Shown here piece after piece: positions 56,805-64,000 of a DNA stretch of 64,000 nucleotides. Below the pieces are notes generated by a model that worked only from the letters and a program-made list of their open reading frames with translations, ran no database searches and was not told where the DNA came from. Position 1 is the first letter of the stretch, and each line of letters begins with the position of its first letter. Both the position numbers and the translations under genes were made by a program. This DNA comes from Hymenobacter guriensis. GTDB lineage: Bacteria > Bacteroidota > Bacteroidia > Cytophagales > Hymenobacteraceae. The stretch is from positions 142,102-206,101 of the forward strand of contig NZ_JADWYK010000008.1 of the NCBI RefSeq assembly GCF_015773195.1. Reading direction: 5' to 3'.

Positions 56805-58262
56805 TTAGGCGTCGAGCTTCTGGCGCAGGAGCTGGTTGGCGAGCTTGGGGTCGGCTTTGCCGCCGGTGAGCTTCATCAATTCGCCCATGAACATGCCGGT
56901 GAGGCTCTTTTTGCCGGCCCGGTACTCGGCCACCTTAGCCGGGTTGGCGTCCAGCACCTGCTGAATCATGGCTTCCAGGGCCCCGGCATCCGACTGCTGC
57001 AACAGGCCCTGGGCCTCGGCGGCGGCGGCGGCGGTGTGCGTGGGGTTGTCGAGCAGGAACGGAAACAGCTGCTTGCTGGCTACTGAGTGGCCCACCTTGT
57101 TGTCGTCGATCAGCCCGATGATGTCGGCCAGGTGCTGGGGGCGCAGCGGAAACTGCTCCAAGGTAAGGGCGCGCTCGTTCAGGTAGGCTTTCACGGGGCC
57201 CGTTACCCAGTTGGCGGCGGCTTTGGCGTTGGAAGTCAGGCGCGTCAACTCGTCGAAGTACAGGGCTATGTCCTTATCGGCCGTCAGCACGGTGGCGTCG
57301 TAGTCGGACAGGCCCAGCTCGCCGGTGAAGCGGGCGTAGAGCTGCTGGGGCAGGGCGGGCAGCTCGCTCTGGATGCGGTGCAGCCAGGCATCGTCGATGA
57401 TGACCGGGGGAAGGTCGGGCTCCGGGAAGTACCGGTAGTCGTTCATGGTTTCCTTGCTACGCTGGCCGCTGGTAGTGCCGGTTTGCGCGTCAAAGCCGCG
57501 GGTTTCGCTGATGATTTCCTCGCCGGCTTCGAGCAAGGCAATCTGCCGCTCAATTTCGTACTCGATGGCGCGCTGCACGTTGCGGAAGGAGTTCATATTC
57601 TTCACCTCCACCTTGGTGCCATACTGCGCGGCGCCTTTCAGCATCACCGACACGTTGGCGTCGCAGCGCAGGGAGCCTTCCTCCATGTTGCCGTCGCAGA
57701 TTTCGAGGTACTCCACCAGCTTCTTGATTTCGGCCAGGTAGGCGTAGGCTTCCTCGGAGGTGCGAATGTCCGGCTCACTCACGATTTCGATGAGCGGCAC
57801 GCCGGCCCGGTTCAGATCTACCAGGGTTTCTACCTCGCCGGCCAGGTGCATGGATTTGCCCGCGTCTTCCTCCATGTGAATGCGCGTGACGCCAATGCGG
57901 CGCTCTGAGCCGTCGGCGAGGCGAATATCCACGTGGCCCTCGTAGCAGATGGGCGTCTTGTCCTGGGTTATCTGGTAGCCCTTCGGCAGGTCGGGATAGA
58001 AGTAGTTTTTGCGCGCAAACAGGTTGTCGCGGCGGATGTGGCAGTTGGTGGCCAGGCCCATTTTCATGGCGTACTCCACGGCCGTATAGTTCACGCGGGG
58101 CAGCGTGCCGGGGTGGCCCAGCGTAATCACGCTCAGGTTGTTGTTGGGCAGGGCGCCGTACTCGTTTTCATCCGAAGAGTACATTTTGCTGCGCGTGAGC
58201 AGCTGGGCGTGTACTTCCAGGCCGATGACGGGCTGGTATTTGGCTTTAATAGCTTCGTCCAT
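56805..58262 (-). CDS. gatB: Aspartyl/glutamyl-tRNA amidotransferase subunit B
   Basis: A 485-residue GatB, the subunit that binds and activates misacylated Glu-tRNA(Gln) or Asp-tRNA(Asn) in the GatCAB complex. Signatures are the N-terminal YQPVIGLEVHAQLLTRSKMY, the block GHPGTLPRVNYTAVEYAMKM, NRAGVPLIEIVSEPDIRTSE and EVKNMNSFRNVQRAIEYEIE, followed by a helical YqeY-type tail ending KLANQLLRQKLDA. Length is normal. gatA and gatC are not in the window. Confidence 0.97.
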   Translation of the reverse strand: MDEAIKAKYQPVIGLEVHAQLLTRSKMYSSDENEYGALPNNNLSVITLGHPGTLPRVNYTAVEYAMKMGLATNCHIRRDNLFARKNYFYPDLPKGYQITQDKTPICYEGHVDIRLADGSERRIGVTRIHMEEDAGKSMHLAGEVETLVDLNRAGVPLIEIVSEPDIRTSEEAYAYLAEIKKLVEYLEICDGNMEEGSLRCDANVSVMLKGAAQYGTKVEVKNMNSFRNVQRAIEYEIERQIALLEAGEEIISETRGFDAQTGTTSGQRSKETMNDYRYFPEPDLPPVIIDDAWLHRIQSELPALPQQLYARFTGELGLSDYDATVLTADKDIALYFDELTRLTSNAKAAANWVTGPVKAYLNERALTLEQFPLRPQHLADIIGLIDDNKVGHSVASKQLFPFLLDNPTHTAAAAAEAQGLLQQSDAGALEAMIQQVLDANPAKVAEYRAGKKSLTGMFMGELMKLTGGKADPKLANQLLRQKLDA

Positions 58263-58359
58263 GTAGCACAGGTTGGCTTGCGCCGAACTTTGATTTCCGC
58301 AGCAGCTGCGGCGGGGGCTGATTATGGGTGCAAGTTAAGGACTCGGCCGCTAGGAGCAC

Positions 58360-58399
58360 GAAAGCGGGCAGCAGGAAAGTTTTCCCGCCGCCCGCTTTC
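58360..58399. terminator. Hairpin between gatB and the exported helical protein gene
   Basis: Perfect 10-bp arms GAAAGCGGGC (58360-58369) and GCCCGCTTTC (58390-58399), 26 bp beyond the minus-strand stop at 58425. The only T run is on the plus side. Confidence 0.5.
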
Positions 58400-58424
58400 T
58401 TTTCAGGCTTTCCTATGCGTTACC

Positions 58425-59393
58425 TCAGTCGTTGAACACCGGCACATTAGAATCCAGGAAGGCGGTGCTGGCTTTGTTGTAGGCCTCGTTGAACTTCTGC
58501 CCCTGGACGTTCAGGGTTTTGATGTAGCGGTTGTAGTCCTCCACGTCGGCGCGGGTAAGCTGGTCTTTGCGCACCAGCAGCTCCTGCAGCTTGCGAAAGT
58601 CGTTGCCGCACTCCACTACGTAAAAGTTTGCCAGGTTCTTGGCTGCGTCGCGGTACTGGTTCTGCTTGCCCCGGAACGCGGGCAGGGCGGCCAACTCGGC
58701 GGCCGAGGTTTCGGCGGCGGCTTCCAGTTGGGTGCGCGCCGTTTCGAAGGCTACAGCATCCTGCTTGTTGAGGGCGGCGGAGAAAGCCGCATTCACCTTT
58801 TCCAGGCGGAACGTGGTCAGGTACACTTTGTGGTGGTAGGCGCTGACCTCGGAAATCTGCCGCATCGTCTCCCCCATCTTCCGGCTGGCGGGCGTTTCCT
58901 GCATGGTCAGGCCGAACTGCTTGGCAAAGCGTTGCTGGGCCGCCTCCACACTGTCGCCGGCGGCTTCGAGCTTGGCCTCGGCCTGCTCCATGGTATCGAA
59001 GTACTGCTGCATGGCCTCCAGGCTCTGGGTGCGGCCGGCGGCCAGGGCATTCACCTTTTTGTAGTCGAGCGAGTACACGCTCAGCATCTGCTGAAACGAG
59101 GCCTTGGCTTTGTCGCGGAAGTCGGTGTTGCCTTTAAAGGCCGGCAGGTGCGAAATCTTGGCCAGGGAAAGTTTATTCTGGGTAATGACGTCCTGCAGGC
59201 GGGCCGCAATCTTCTTCTCGTTTTCGCTGTGCGCCGATTTGCTGATGTAGCGCAGGCACTTCTGCATCATCACCTGCTGCTCGGCCACAATGAAGTTGTT
59301 GTACTCCACGGGCTCCGTGAACTTTGTTTGGGCCGTGGCCGTGGTGCCAGCCAGCAAAAGGAAGGCGGCAGTAAAAAGGGTAGAAAGGCGCAT
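58425..59393 (-). CDS. Exported helical hypothetical protein
   Basis: A 322-residue protein with signal peptide MRLSTLFTAAFLLLAGTTATAQ; the mature part is almost entirely helical. It seems to hold two similar halves: in each, a stretch ending in LxxLPAFKGNTDFRDKAK or LAALPAFRGKQNQYRDAAK precedes an aromatic helix. This internal repeat suggests a duplicated four-helix-type unit. No enzymatic motif is seen. It lies 23 bp downstream of the TonB-domain gene and may share its transcript. Confidence 0.8.
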   Translation of the reverse strand: MRLSTLFTAAFLLLAGTTATAQTKFTEPVEYNNFIVAEQQVMMQKCLRYISKSAHSENEKKIAARLQDVITQNKLSLAKISHLPAFKGNTDFRDKAKASFQQMLSVYSLDYKKVNALAAGRTQSLEAMQQYFDTMEQAEAKLEAAGDSVEAAQQRFAKQFGLTMQETPASRKMGETMRQISEVSAYHHKVYLTTFRLEKVNAAFSAALNKQDAVAFETARTQLEAAAETSAAELAALPAFRGKQNQYRDAAKNLANFYVVECGNDFRKLQELLVRKDQLTRADVEDYNRYIKTLNVQGQKFNEAYNKASTAFLDSNVPVFND

Positions 59394-59416
59394 AGAATGC
59401 TATAAAATGTGAAAGT

Positions 59417-60181
59417 TTATTGAATTTGAAAGGTCACCGGCACTGTAAAATCCGCGCTAGCCGGTTTTCCATCCAGCTTGCCAGGGGCCCAACCATGTAG
59501 CATTTTTACCACCCGTAAAGCTTCTGCATCCAAGGTCGGACTCACACTTTTCACAACGCGCGCATTGACTACCTGTCCACGGGAGCTAATTGTGAAACTG
59601 ACCATTGATTTGCCTTGCTCTCCGTCACGGAGCGAGTTAGCAGGATACACTGTAGCTGAACGAATAGCTTCCAGCAACGCATTTATTCCGCCCGGGTACT
59701 CTGGCAATTGCATGAAAGGAATCCAAGATGTGGACTTGCCAGCCGCATCAAAACACTGGGAAACCATGCGCTTCCCCAATTTAAATTCTTCCTGACGGCG
59801 CAAAACCCCATTGGCAGAATACACTAAGACCTTTCCCTGGCGTTTTCCTGCCACGAATCCTTCCTCGGTGTATATCTGTCCCGATTCGAACCAGCGGCGG
59901 TAGGTACCATGTAACATACCTTTCCGCAGGTTGCTATAGGGAATTTCTTCCTGCTTTTTCCCCGAAGCATAGTAGCGGGTAATTACAGCTGCCCCCTTTG
60001 CTAGTCGTGTCGTATCAGTACGAGCAGCTTGCCAAGGGTGAAAACCTACGCTATTATTCTCACCTAATTCAGTTTTGAAGAATCCATTAATAGATTGCCC
60101 AGCCGCAGAATAAGTACCTAGCAAAGAAAAAGCTATACTAACTATCCAAGCACAATGCTTAACAACACCAGAGAAGGACAT
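59417..60181 (-). CDS. Exported protein with MORN-type repeats and a C-terminal TonB domain
   Basis: A 254-residue protein: signal segment CAWIVSIAFSLLGTYSAAGQ, then toxin-antitoxin-MORN-like repeats (YYASGKKQEEIPYSNLRKGM, GTYRRWFESGQIYTEEGFVA), then a TonB C-terminal domain (YPANSLRDGEQGKSMVSFTI, VKSVSPTLDAEALRVVKMLH). Many Bacteroidota proteins with this plan are annotated as energy transducer TonB, but an N-terminal anchor and Pro-rich arm are missing, so a structural role is as likely. GC is lower than in its neighbours. ATG 60181 is chosen from the signal. Confidence 0.85.
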   Translation of the reverse strand: MSFSGVVKHCAWIVSIAFSLLGTYSAAGQSINGFFKTELGENNSVGFHPWQAARTDTTRLAKGAAVITRYYASGKKQEEIPYSNLRKGMLHGTYRRWFESGQIYTEEGFVAGKRQGKVLVYSANGVLRRQEEFKLGKRMVSQCFDAAGKSTSWIPFMQLPEYPGGINALLEAIRSATVYPANSLRDGEQGKSMVSFTISSRGQVVNARVVKSVSPTLDAEALRVVKMLHGWAPGKLDGKPASADFTVPVTFQIQ

Positions 60182-60298
60182 TATCCAATCGTAATAATGG
60201 ACATGAAAATGGGCGCTGCAAGACACACCGCCTTACAACGCCCATAAATGGTTAGTAGCCGAATAGTCAAAGCTATTAAACTAGCTTTTGATTAGCAA

Positions 60299-62983
60299 CT
60301 ACCCCAGCAGCCCGGTTACCAGCGCCTCAGCCTTGCTGATGGCTGCGCCTAGGCCGGCCACGTTCTTGCCGCCGGCCGTGGCGAAAAACGGCTGTCCGCC
60401 GCCCCCGCCCTGGATTTCCTTGGCCAACTCGCGCACCAGCGTCGAGGCGTTGAGCTTACCGCCTTTGGCCAGCTCGTCGTCCAGCATCACGGCCAGTTGG
60501 GGCTTGCCGTCGATTTCGGCGCCGAGCACGGCTACCAGGTTCGGCACGGCCTGGCGCAGGTTGAAGGCCAGGGTTTTGAGCGAATCGGCGGAGGACGCCT
60601 GCACCTGAGCGGCCAGGAAGCTCACGCCGTTCAGCGCCTTCACCTGGCCGGCTAGCTGGTCTTTCTGCTGGTTGATGCTCTGCTGAGCAAACTGGTCGAT
60701 CTGCTTGCGCAGGCCGGCAATTTCCTCGGTTTGTTTCTCGATGCTGGAAATAAGGTGCTGGGGATAACCCAGGGCCTCGCGCACCTGGGCCAGCAAGTCC
60801 AGCTGCTGGTTTACAAATGCTTCGGCGGCCTCGGCCGTTACGGCCTCAATACGGCGTACGCCCGCGCCCACGGCGCTTTCCGAGGTGATTTTGAAGAAGC
60901 CAATGTCGCCGGTGGTGCGCACGTGGGTACCACCGCAGAGCTCCACCGAGAAGCTGCGGTCGAAGGTGATGACGCGCACGAACTCCCCGTACTTCTCCCC
61001 GAATAGGGCCGTAGCGCCCAGGCTCTTGGCTTCGTCGATGGGTACGTTGCGGCGCTCATCCAGCGGAATCTGCTGGCGGATGCGCTGGTTGACAATGGTT
61101 TCCACCTGCCGCAGCTGGTCGTCGGTGACTTTGGTGAAGTGAGAGAAGTCGAAGCGCAGCAGCTTCTCGTTCACCAACGAGCCTTTCTGCGCTACGTGCG
61201 TGCCTACCACCTCGCGCAGGGCCGCTTGCAGCAAGTGTGTGGCGGTGTGGTTGCGGCGGATCTGGTCGCGACGGGCGGCATCAAAGCGGGCCGTGAACTC
61301 GCCTTCCAGGTCCTGGGGCAGCTCCAGCACGGTGTGCACGATGAGGTCGTTTTCCTTCCTGGTGTCCAGCACGCGCACCTTGCTCAGCGCCGACTCCAAG
61401 TAGCCCGTGTCGCCAATCTGCCCGCCCGACTCGGCGTAGAACGGGGTTTGGTCGAGCACCACCTGGTACTCCGTTTTGCCTTTGCGGTCGGTGCGGCGGT
61501 AGCGCAGAATGCGGGCGGGGGCCTGCTCCTGGTCGTAGCCCACGAAAGCCGGCTGCTCCTCCGAGTCGTGCACGATTACCCAGTCGCTCTGCTCGGCTTC
61601 CTGGGCGTTGCGGGAACGGTTTTTCTGCTGCTCCAGCTCTTTCTTGAAGCCTTCCTCGTCCACCGTCAGGCCCTTTTCGCGGGCAATGAGGGCGGTGAGG
61701 TCCAGGGGGAAGCCGAAGGTATCCGACAACTCGAAGGCCGTTTTGCCGTCGATGCGGTTGCCGTTAGCTTTGGCGGCGTCCTCCAAGGCATCGAGGCGGC
61801 GCAGGCCATTTTCTAGGGTTTTGAGGAAGGCAATTTCTTCTTCCTCTATCACGCGCTGTACAAACTGCTGCTGGGCCTTCAGCTCGGGGAAGATATTGCG
61901 CATCTGCTCGGCCAGCACCGGCACGATTTTGTACAAGAACGGCTGCTTCTGGCCCAGGCTCGAAAACGCGTAGCGCACGGCCCGGCGCAAAATGCGCCGA
62001 ATCACGTAGCCCGCCTTCACGTTGCTGGGCAACTGGCCGTCGGCAATGGTGAAGGAGATGGTGCGGATGTGGTCGGCAATGACGCGGATGGCAATGTCGG
62101 TCTTCTCGTTTTCGGTGGCTGGCTGGTCGTTCACGGTGGCCGGGGCCGTGCCGTGGTACTGGATACCGGCCTCGGTGGCAATGAACTGAATCAGCGGCTG
62201 GAATACGTCGGTGTCGTAGTTGGACTTCACGCCCGACACAGCCATCATCAAACGCTCGAAGCCCATGCCCGTATCTACGTTCTGCTGAGGAAGTTTTAGC
62301 AAGGACTTATCGGCACGACGCTCAAACTCCATGAACACGTTGTTCCAGATTTCTACTACCTGCGGGTGGTCGGCATTCACCAGCTCGGCCCCACCTTTCT
62401 GGGCAATTTCCGCCTCGTCGCGCAGGTCAATGTGGATTTCGGTGCAGGGGCCGCACGGGCCGGTGTCACCCATTTCCCAGAAGTTATCCTTCTTGTTGCC
62501 GGGCAAAATCCGGTCGTCGGTGGTGTACTGGCGCCACAACTCCTGGGTCTCGGTGTCGGGGCCGAGACCGTCGCCCTGGTCACCCTCGAAGTAGGTGACG
62601 TACAGCCGCTCCTTGGGCAGCTTGTACACTTCGGTGAGCAATTCCCAGGCCCAAGCAATGGCGTCTTTCTTGAAATAATCCCCAAACGACCAGTTGCCGA
62701 GCATCTCGAACATGGTGTGGTGGTAGGTGTCGTAGCCTACCTCTTCCAGGTCGTTGTGCTTGCCCGACACGCGCAGGCATTTCTGGGTGTCGGCAATGCG
62801 CTTGAAGGGTGCGGGCTTGTTGCCCAGGAAGTAATCCTTGAACGGGGCCATGCCCGAGTTGATGAACAGCAGCGTGGGGTCGTCCTTGACCACGATGGGC
62901 GCCGAGGGCACGATGTGGTGACCTTTGGAAGCAAAGAAATCCAGGAATTGCTGGCGGACGTGGCTGGCGGTGGGCAGTGACAT
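60299..62983 (-). CDS. alaS: Alanyl-tRNA synthetase
   Basis: An 894-residue class II synthetase of full length. The catalytic domain opens VRQQFLDFFASKGHHIVPSA and has the motif 2 region FKRIADTQKCLRVSGKHNDL. The editing domain carries zinc ligands in H579-TATH583 and C683-GGTH687. The C-terminal C-Ala domain ends with the Gly-rich tail IQGGGGGQPFFATAGGKNV. It charges tRNA-Ala and clears Ser/Gly mischarging. The gene is closed on its upstream side by a palindromic repeat and the divergent MerR gene. Confidence 0.98.
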   Translation of the reverse strand: MSLPTASHVRQQFLDFFASKGHHIVPSAPIVVKDDPTLLFINSGMAPFKDYFLGNKPAPFKRIADTQKCLRVSGKHNDLEEVGYDTYHHTMFEMLGNWSFGDYFKKDAIAWAWELLTEVYKLPKERLYVTYFEGDQGDGLGPDTETQELWRQYTTDDRILPGNKKDNFWEMGDTGPCGPCTEIHIDLRDEAEIAQKGGAELVNADHPQVVEIWNNVFMEFERRADKSLLKLPQQNVDTGMGFERLMMAVSGVKSNYDTDVFQPLIQFIATEAGIQYHGTAPATVNDQPATENEKTDIAIRVIADHIRTISFTIADGQLPSNVKAGYVIRRILRRAVRYAFSSLGQKQPFLYKIVPVLAEQMRNIFPELKAQQQFVQRVIEEEEIAFLKTLENGLRRLDALEDAAKANGNRIDGKTAFELSDTFGFPLDLTALIAREKGLTVDEEGFKKELEQQKNRSRNAQEAEQSDWVIVHDSEEQPAFVGYDQEQAPARILRYRRTDRKGKTEYQVVLDQTPFYAESGGQIGDTGYLESALSKVRVLDTRKENDLIVHTVLELPQDLEGEFTARFDAARRDQIRRNHTATHLLQAALREVVGTHVAQKGSLVNEKLLRFDFSHFTKVTDDQLRQVETIVNQRIRQQIPLDERRNVPIDEAKSLGATALFGEKYGEFVRVITFDRSFSVELCGGTHVRTTGDIGFFKITSESAVGAGVRRIEAVTAEAAEAFVNQQLDLLAQVREALGYPQHLISSIEKQTEEIAGLRKQIDQFAQQSINQQKDQLAGQVKALNGVSFLAAQVQASSADSLKTLAFNLRQAVPNLVAVLGAEIDGKPQLAVMLDDELAKGGKLNASTLVRELAKEIQGGGGGQPFFATAGGKNVAGLGAAISKAEALVTGLLG

Positions 62984-63146
62984 GGCAGAAACGCGAAGCG
63001 GCGCTTGGCGGGTTGGGAGGTTCGATGGAATTGGCTGCAGCCGGTATTTTGGCTACTTTTCGCCTTTCCGGCGGAAAGGCGCTTCCGGCAAAGGTAGCCG
63101 ACTAACCCGGAAAGCGAAACCACAGCTGCCCATTGCCTTTTTGCCG

Positions 63147-63240
63147 GTCATGCTGAGCGTAGCCGAAGCATCTCTACTGCATCGTTCCCTCATTGAAAAT
63201 TAGTCAGAGATAGAGATGCTTCGACTACGCTCAGCATGAC
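63147..63240. repeat. Inverted repeat with 30-nt arms between alaS and the MerR gene
   Basis: Arms 63147-63176 and 63211-63240 are reverse complements at 29 of 30 positions (outer end GTCATGCTGAGCGTAG), with a 34-nt AT-rich spacer. The element lies in a divergent promoter region, 29 bp from ATG 63269. An in-frame ATG at 63236 lies inside the right arm. Confidence 0.9.
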
Positions 63241-63268
63241 AACGAATTTTACTTCTCCTGCTCCTTCC

Positions 63269-63628
63269 ATGCCCTACAAAGACCGCGAAATCGAAAAGCA
63301 GTACTTCACCATCGGCGAGGTGGCCGCGCAGTTCAACGTGGCGCCTTCGCTGATTCGCTTCTGGGAAACGGAGTTTGAGGAGCTGCGCCCGCGCAAAAGC
63401 AAGAAAGGCAACCGCCTCTACACGCCCCAGGATATCGATACGTTTCGCACCATTTACCACCTGGTGAAGGAGCGCGGCTACACCATTCCCGGCGCCCGCG
63501 ACATGCTTAAGCAGAAAGGCCCGCAGCTCAAGGAGAAAATCGACGTGATTCAGAGCCTGGAGCGGGTGCGCAAGTTCATGGTAACGATGAAAAAGGAACT
63601 GGACGCCATTGGCAAAGCGCAGGGCTGA
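63269..63628 (+). CDS. MerR-family transcriptional regulator
   Basis: A 119-residue regulator. The winged helix-turn-helix at about 11-80 reads FTIGEVAAQFNVAPSLIRFW, then RPRKSKKGNRLYTPQDIDTF, and is followed by a coiled-coil dimer helix (KEKIDVIQSLERVRKFMVTM). No C-terminal ligand domain or metal-binding cysteines are present, so it is a short MerR-like protein whose signal is unknown. ATG 63269 is chosen; ATG 63236 would add 11 residues encoded partly by the repeat. Confidence 0.93.
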   Translation: MPYKDREIEKQYFTIGEVAAQFNVAPSLIRFWETEFEELRPRKSKKGNRLYTPQDIDTFRTIYHLVKERGYTIPGARDMLKQKGPQLKEKIDVIQSLERVRKFMVTMKKELDAIGKAQG

Positions 63629-63704
63629 TGCAAGCAGTGATATTGTACGCTAGCCGCGGTGACTTATCTATGGTGATAAGCAACAAGAGTTAGAAGATGA
63701 GGAG

Positions 63705-63911
63705 ATGATACTAATCAACCAGTATTTCTCTGCACCGCCTCATGTATATAGTCTAGCCTATAGAGGCATAGAGTTCATTAAGCGGGTTCTGCTTTTTATT
63801 GCTTATTCGCCAGATTACATAGTCAACAATGATTGTGGCACTCAGTTGCCTGGTCACGAATTTGTGCTGAAAATCCAGCAGAACCCAGGATGGTATTGGT
63901 ATAATGACTGA
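63705..63911 (+). CDS. Doubtful small ORF
   Basis: A 68-codon frame (MILINQYFSAPPHVYSLAYR start; GWYWYND end) in an AT-richer stretch. It has no domain, signal or clear promoter. The aromatic-rich composition could be a fragment of a glycosyltransferase- or nuclease-like protein, but that is guesswork. The rest of 63629-63970 shows no feature. Confidence 0.25.
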   Translation: MILINQYFSAPPHVYSLAYRGIEFIKRVLLFIAYSPDYIVNNDCGTQLPGHEFVLKIQQNPGWYWYND

Positions 63912-63970
63912 TATACCTTAGTGACTAGGAAGTGTTAACAGTCGCGCAACCAGAGTATAGTTGCGGCAAT

Positions 63971-64000
63971 ATGAACGAAGGCCAGAAAATGCGCATCCAA
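63971..64000 (+). CDS. Possible start of a gene cut by the window end
   Basis: ATG at 63971 opens MNEGQKMRIQ and is still open at the last base. The preceding TATAGTTG (63956-63963) is one base off the TAnnTTTG promoter consensus. Ten residues are too few to identify it. Confidence 0.3.
   Translation, partial: MNEGQKMRIQ

Noticed and set aside
57933..59405. 490-codon plus-strand frame over gatB and the helical protein gene
   Set aside because: Antisense to two genes with strong protein-level evidence.

Overview
The window looks like chromosome from a GC-rich member of the Bacteroidota, most likely Hymenobacter or a close relative in the Cytophagales. The reasons are the gene families (GH97, DUF349, DUF1015, DUF2911, DUF4386, DUF4259, fused E1 alpha/beta dehydrogenase, TlpA lipoproteins with an N-terminal domain, ECF sigma factors), Bacteroidota-type -7 boxes (TAnnTTTG) in front of several genes, the general lack of strong Shine-Dalgarno sequences, and frequent GTG/TTG starts. 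This assignment is inferred from content; no rRNA is present.

Layout. 1-1180 is the only AT-rich, accessory-looking stretch: the 5' part of a winged-helix-like gene on the minus strand, a perfect 16-bp palindrome upstream of it, and about 800 bp without a clear gene that can fold into several perfect hairpins. 1200-10900 is mostly minus-strand housekeeping: a TPR protein, gyrA, a small lipoprotein, an HD hydrolase, aspA, two small proteins, a beta-lactamase-fold/TPR protein and an ECF sigma factor. 11100-16400 has a lipoprotein, tRNA-Thr(UGU), a DUF349 protein, YqgE/AlgH, and two decayed genes. 16400-19100 is a plus-strand run of pdxH, DUF1015 and maf. 19100-31600 carries catalase, an EamA half-transporter, DUF4259, gpsA, a TolC/HlyD efflux pair, sdaAB, a tryptophan 2,3-dioxygenase family gene, a TPR protein, DUF2911 and an MHS-type MFS transporter.

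32200-41300 holds a GH97 glycosidase, a COG2509 flavoprotein, a CoA-binding protein, an ECF sigma / membrane anti-sigma-like / outer-membrane protein cassette, DUF4386 and a TrmH-type rRNA methyltransferase. 41300-50500 holds a large Omp85/BamA-like protein, the fused E1 dehydrogenase, a GNAT enzyme, an MBL hydrolase, hemF overlapping a PAP2 phosphatase, a small basic protein and ribE. 50500-63600 holds a polyprenyl glycosylphosphotransferase, pcm, an acyl-CoA thioesterase, a Pro/Ala-rich protein, two tandem TlpA lipoproteins, gatB, a helical exported protein, a TonB-domain protein, alaS and a MerR regulator. The last 370 bp are AT-richer with only weak ORFs.

No prophage, insertion sequence, CRISPR array or complete known defence system is visible. 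The most notable non-genic signal is the set of palindromic intergenic repeats: long-armed inverted repeats at 17080-17153, 36734-37039, 50463-50582, 52799-52982, 53642-53730 and 63147-63240. One AT-rich repeat-like piece (45561-45668) sits in frame inside the E1 dehydrogenase coding sequence and adds about 36 residues next to the thiamine-pyrophosphate motif. The left edge (1-1180) is the best place to look for an undescribed system, but the window cuts it off.
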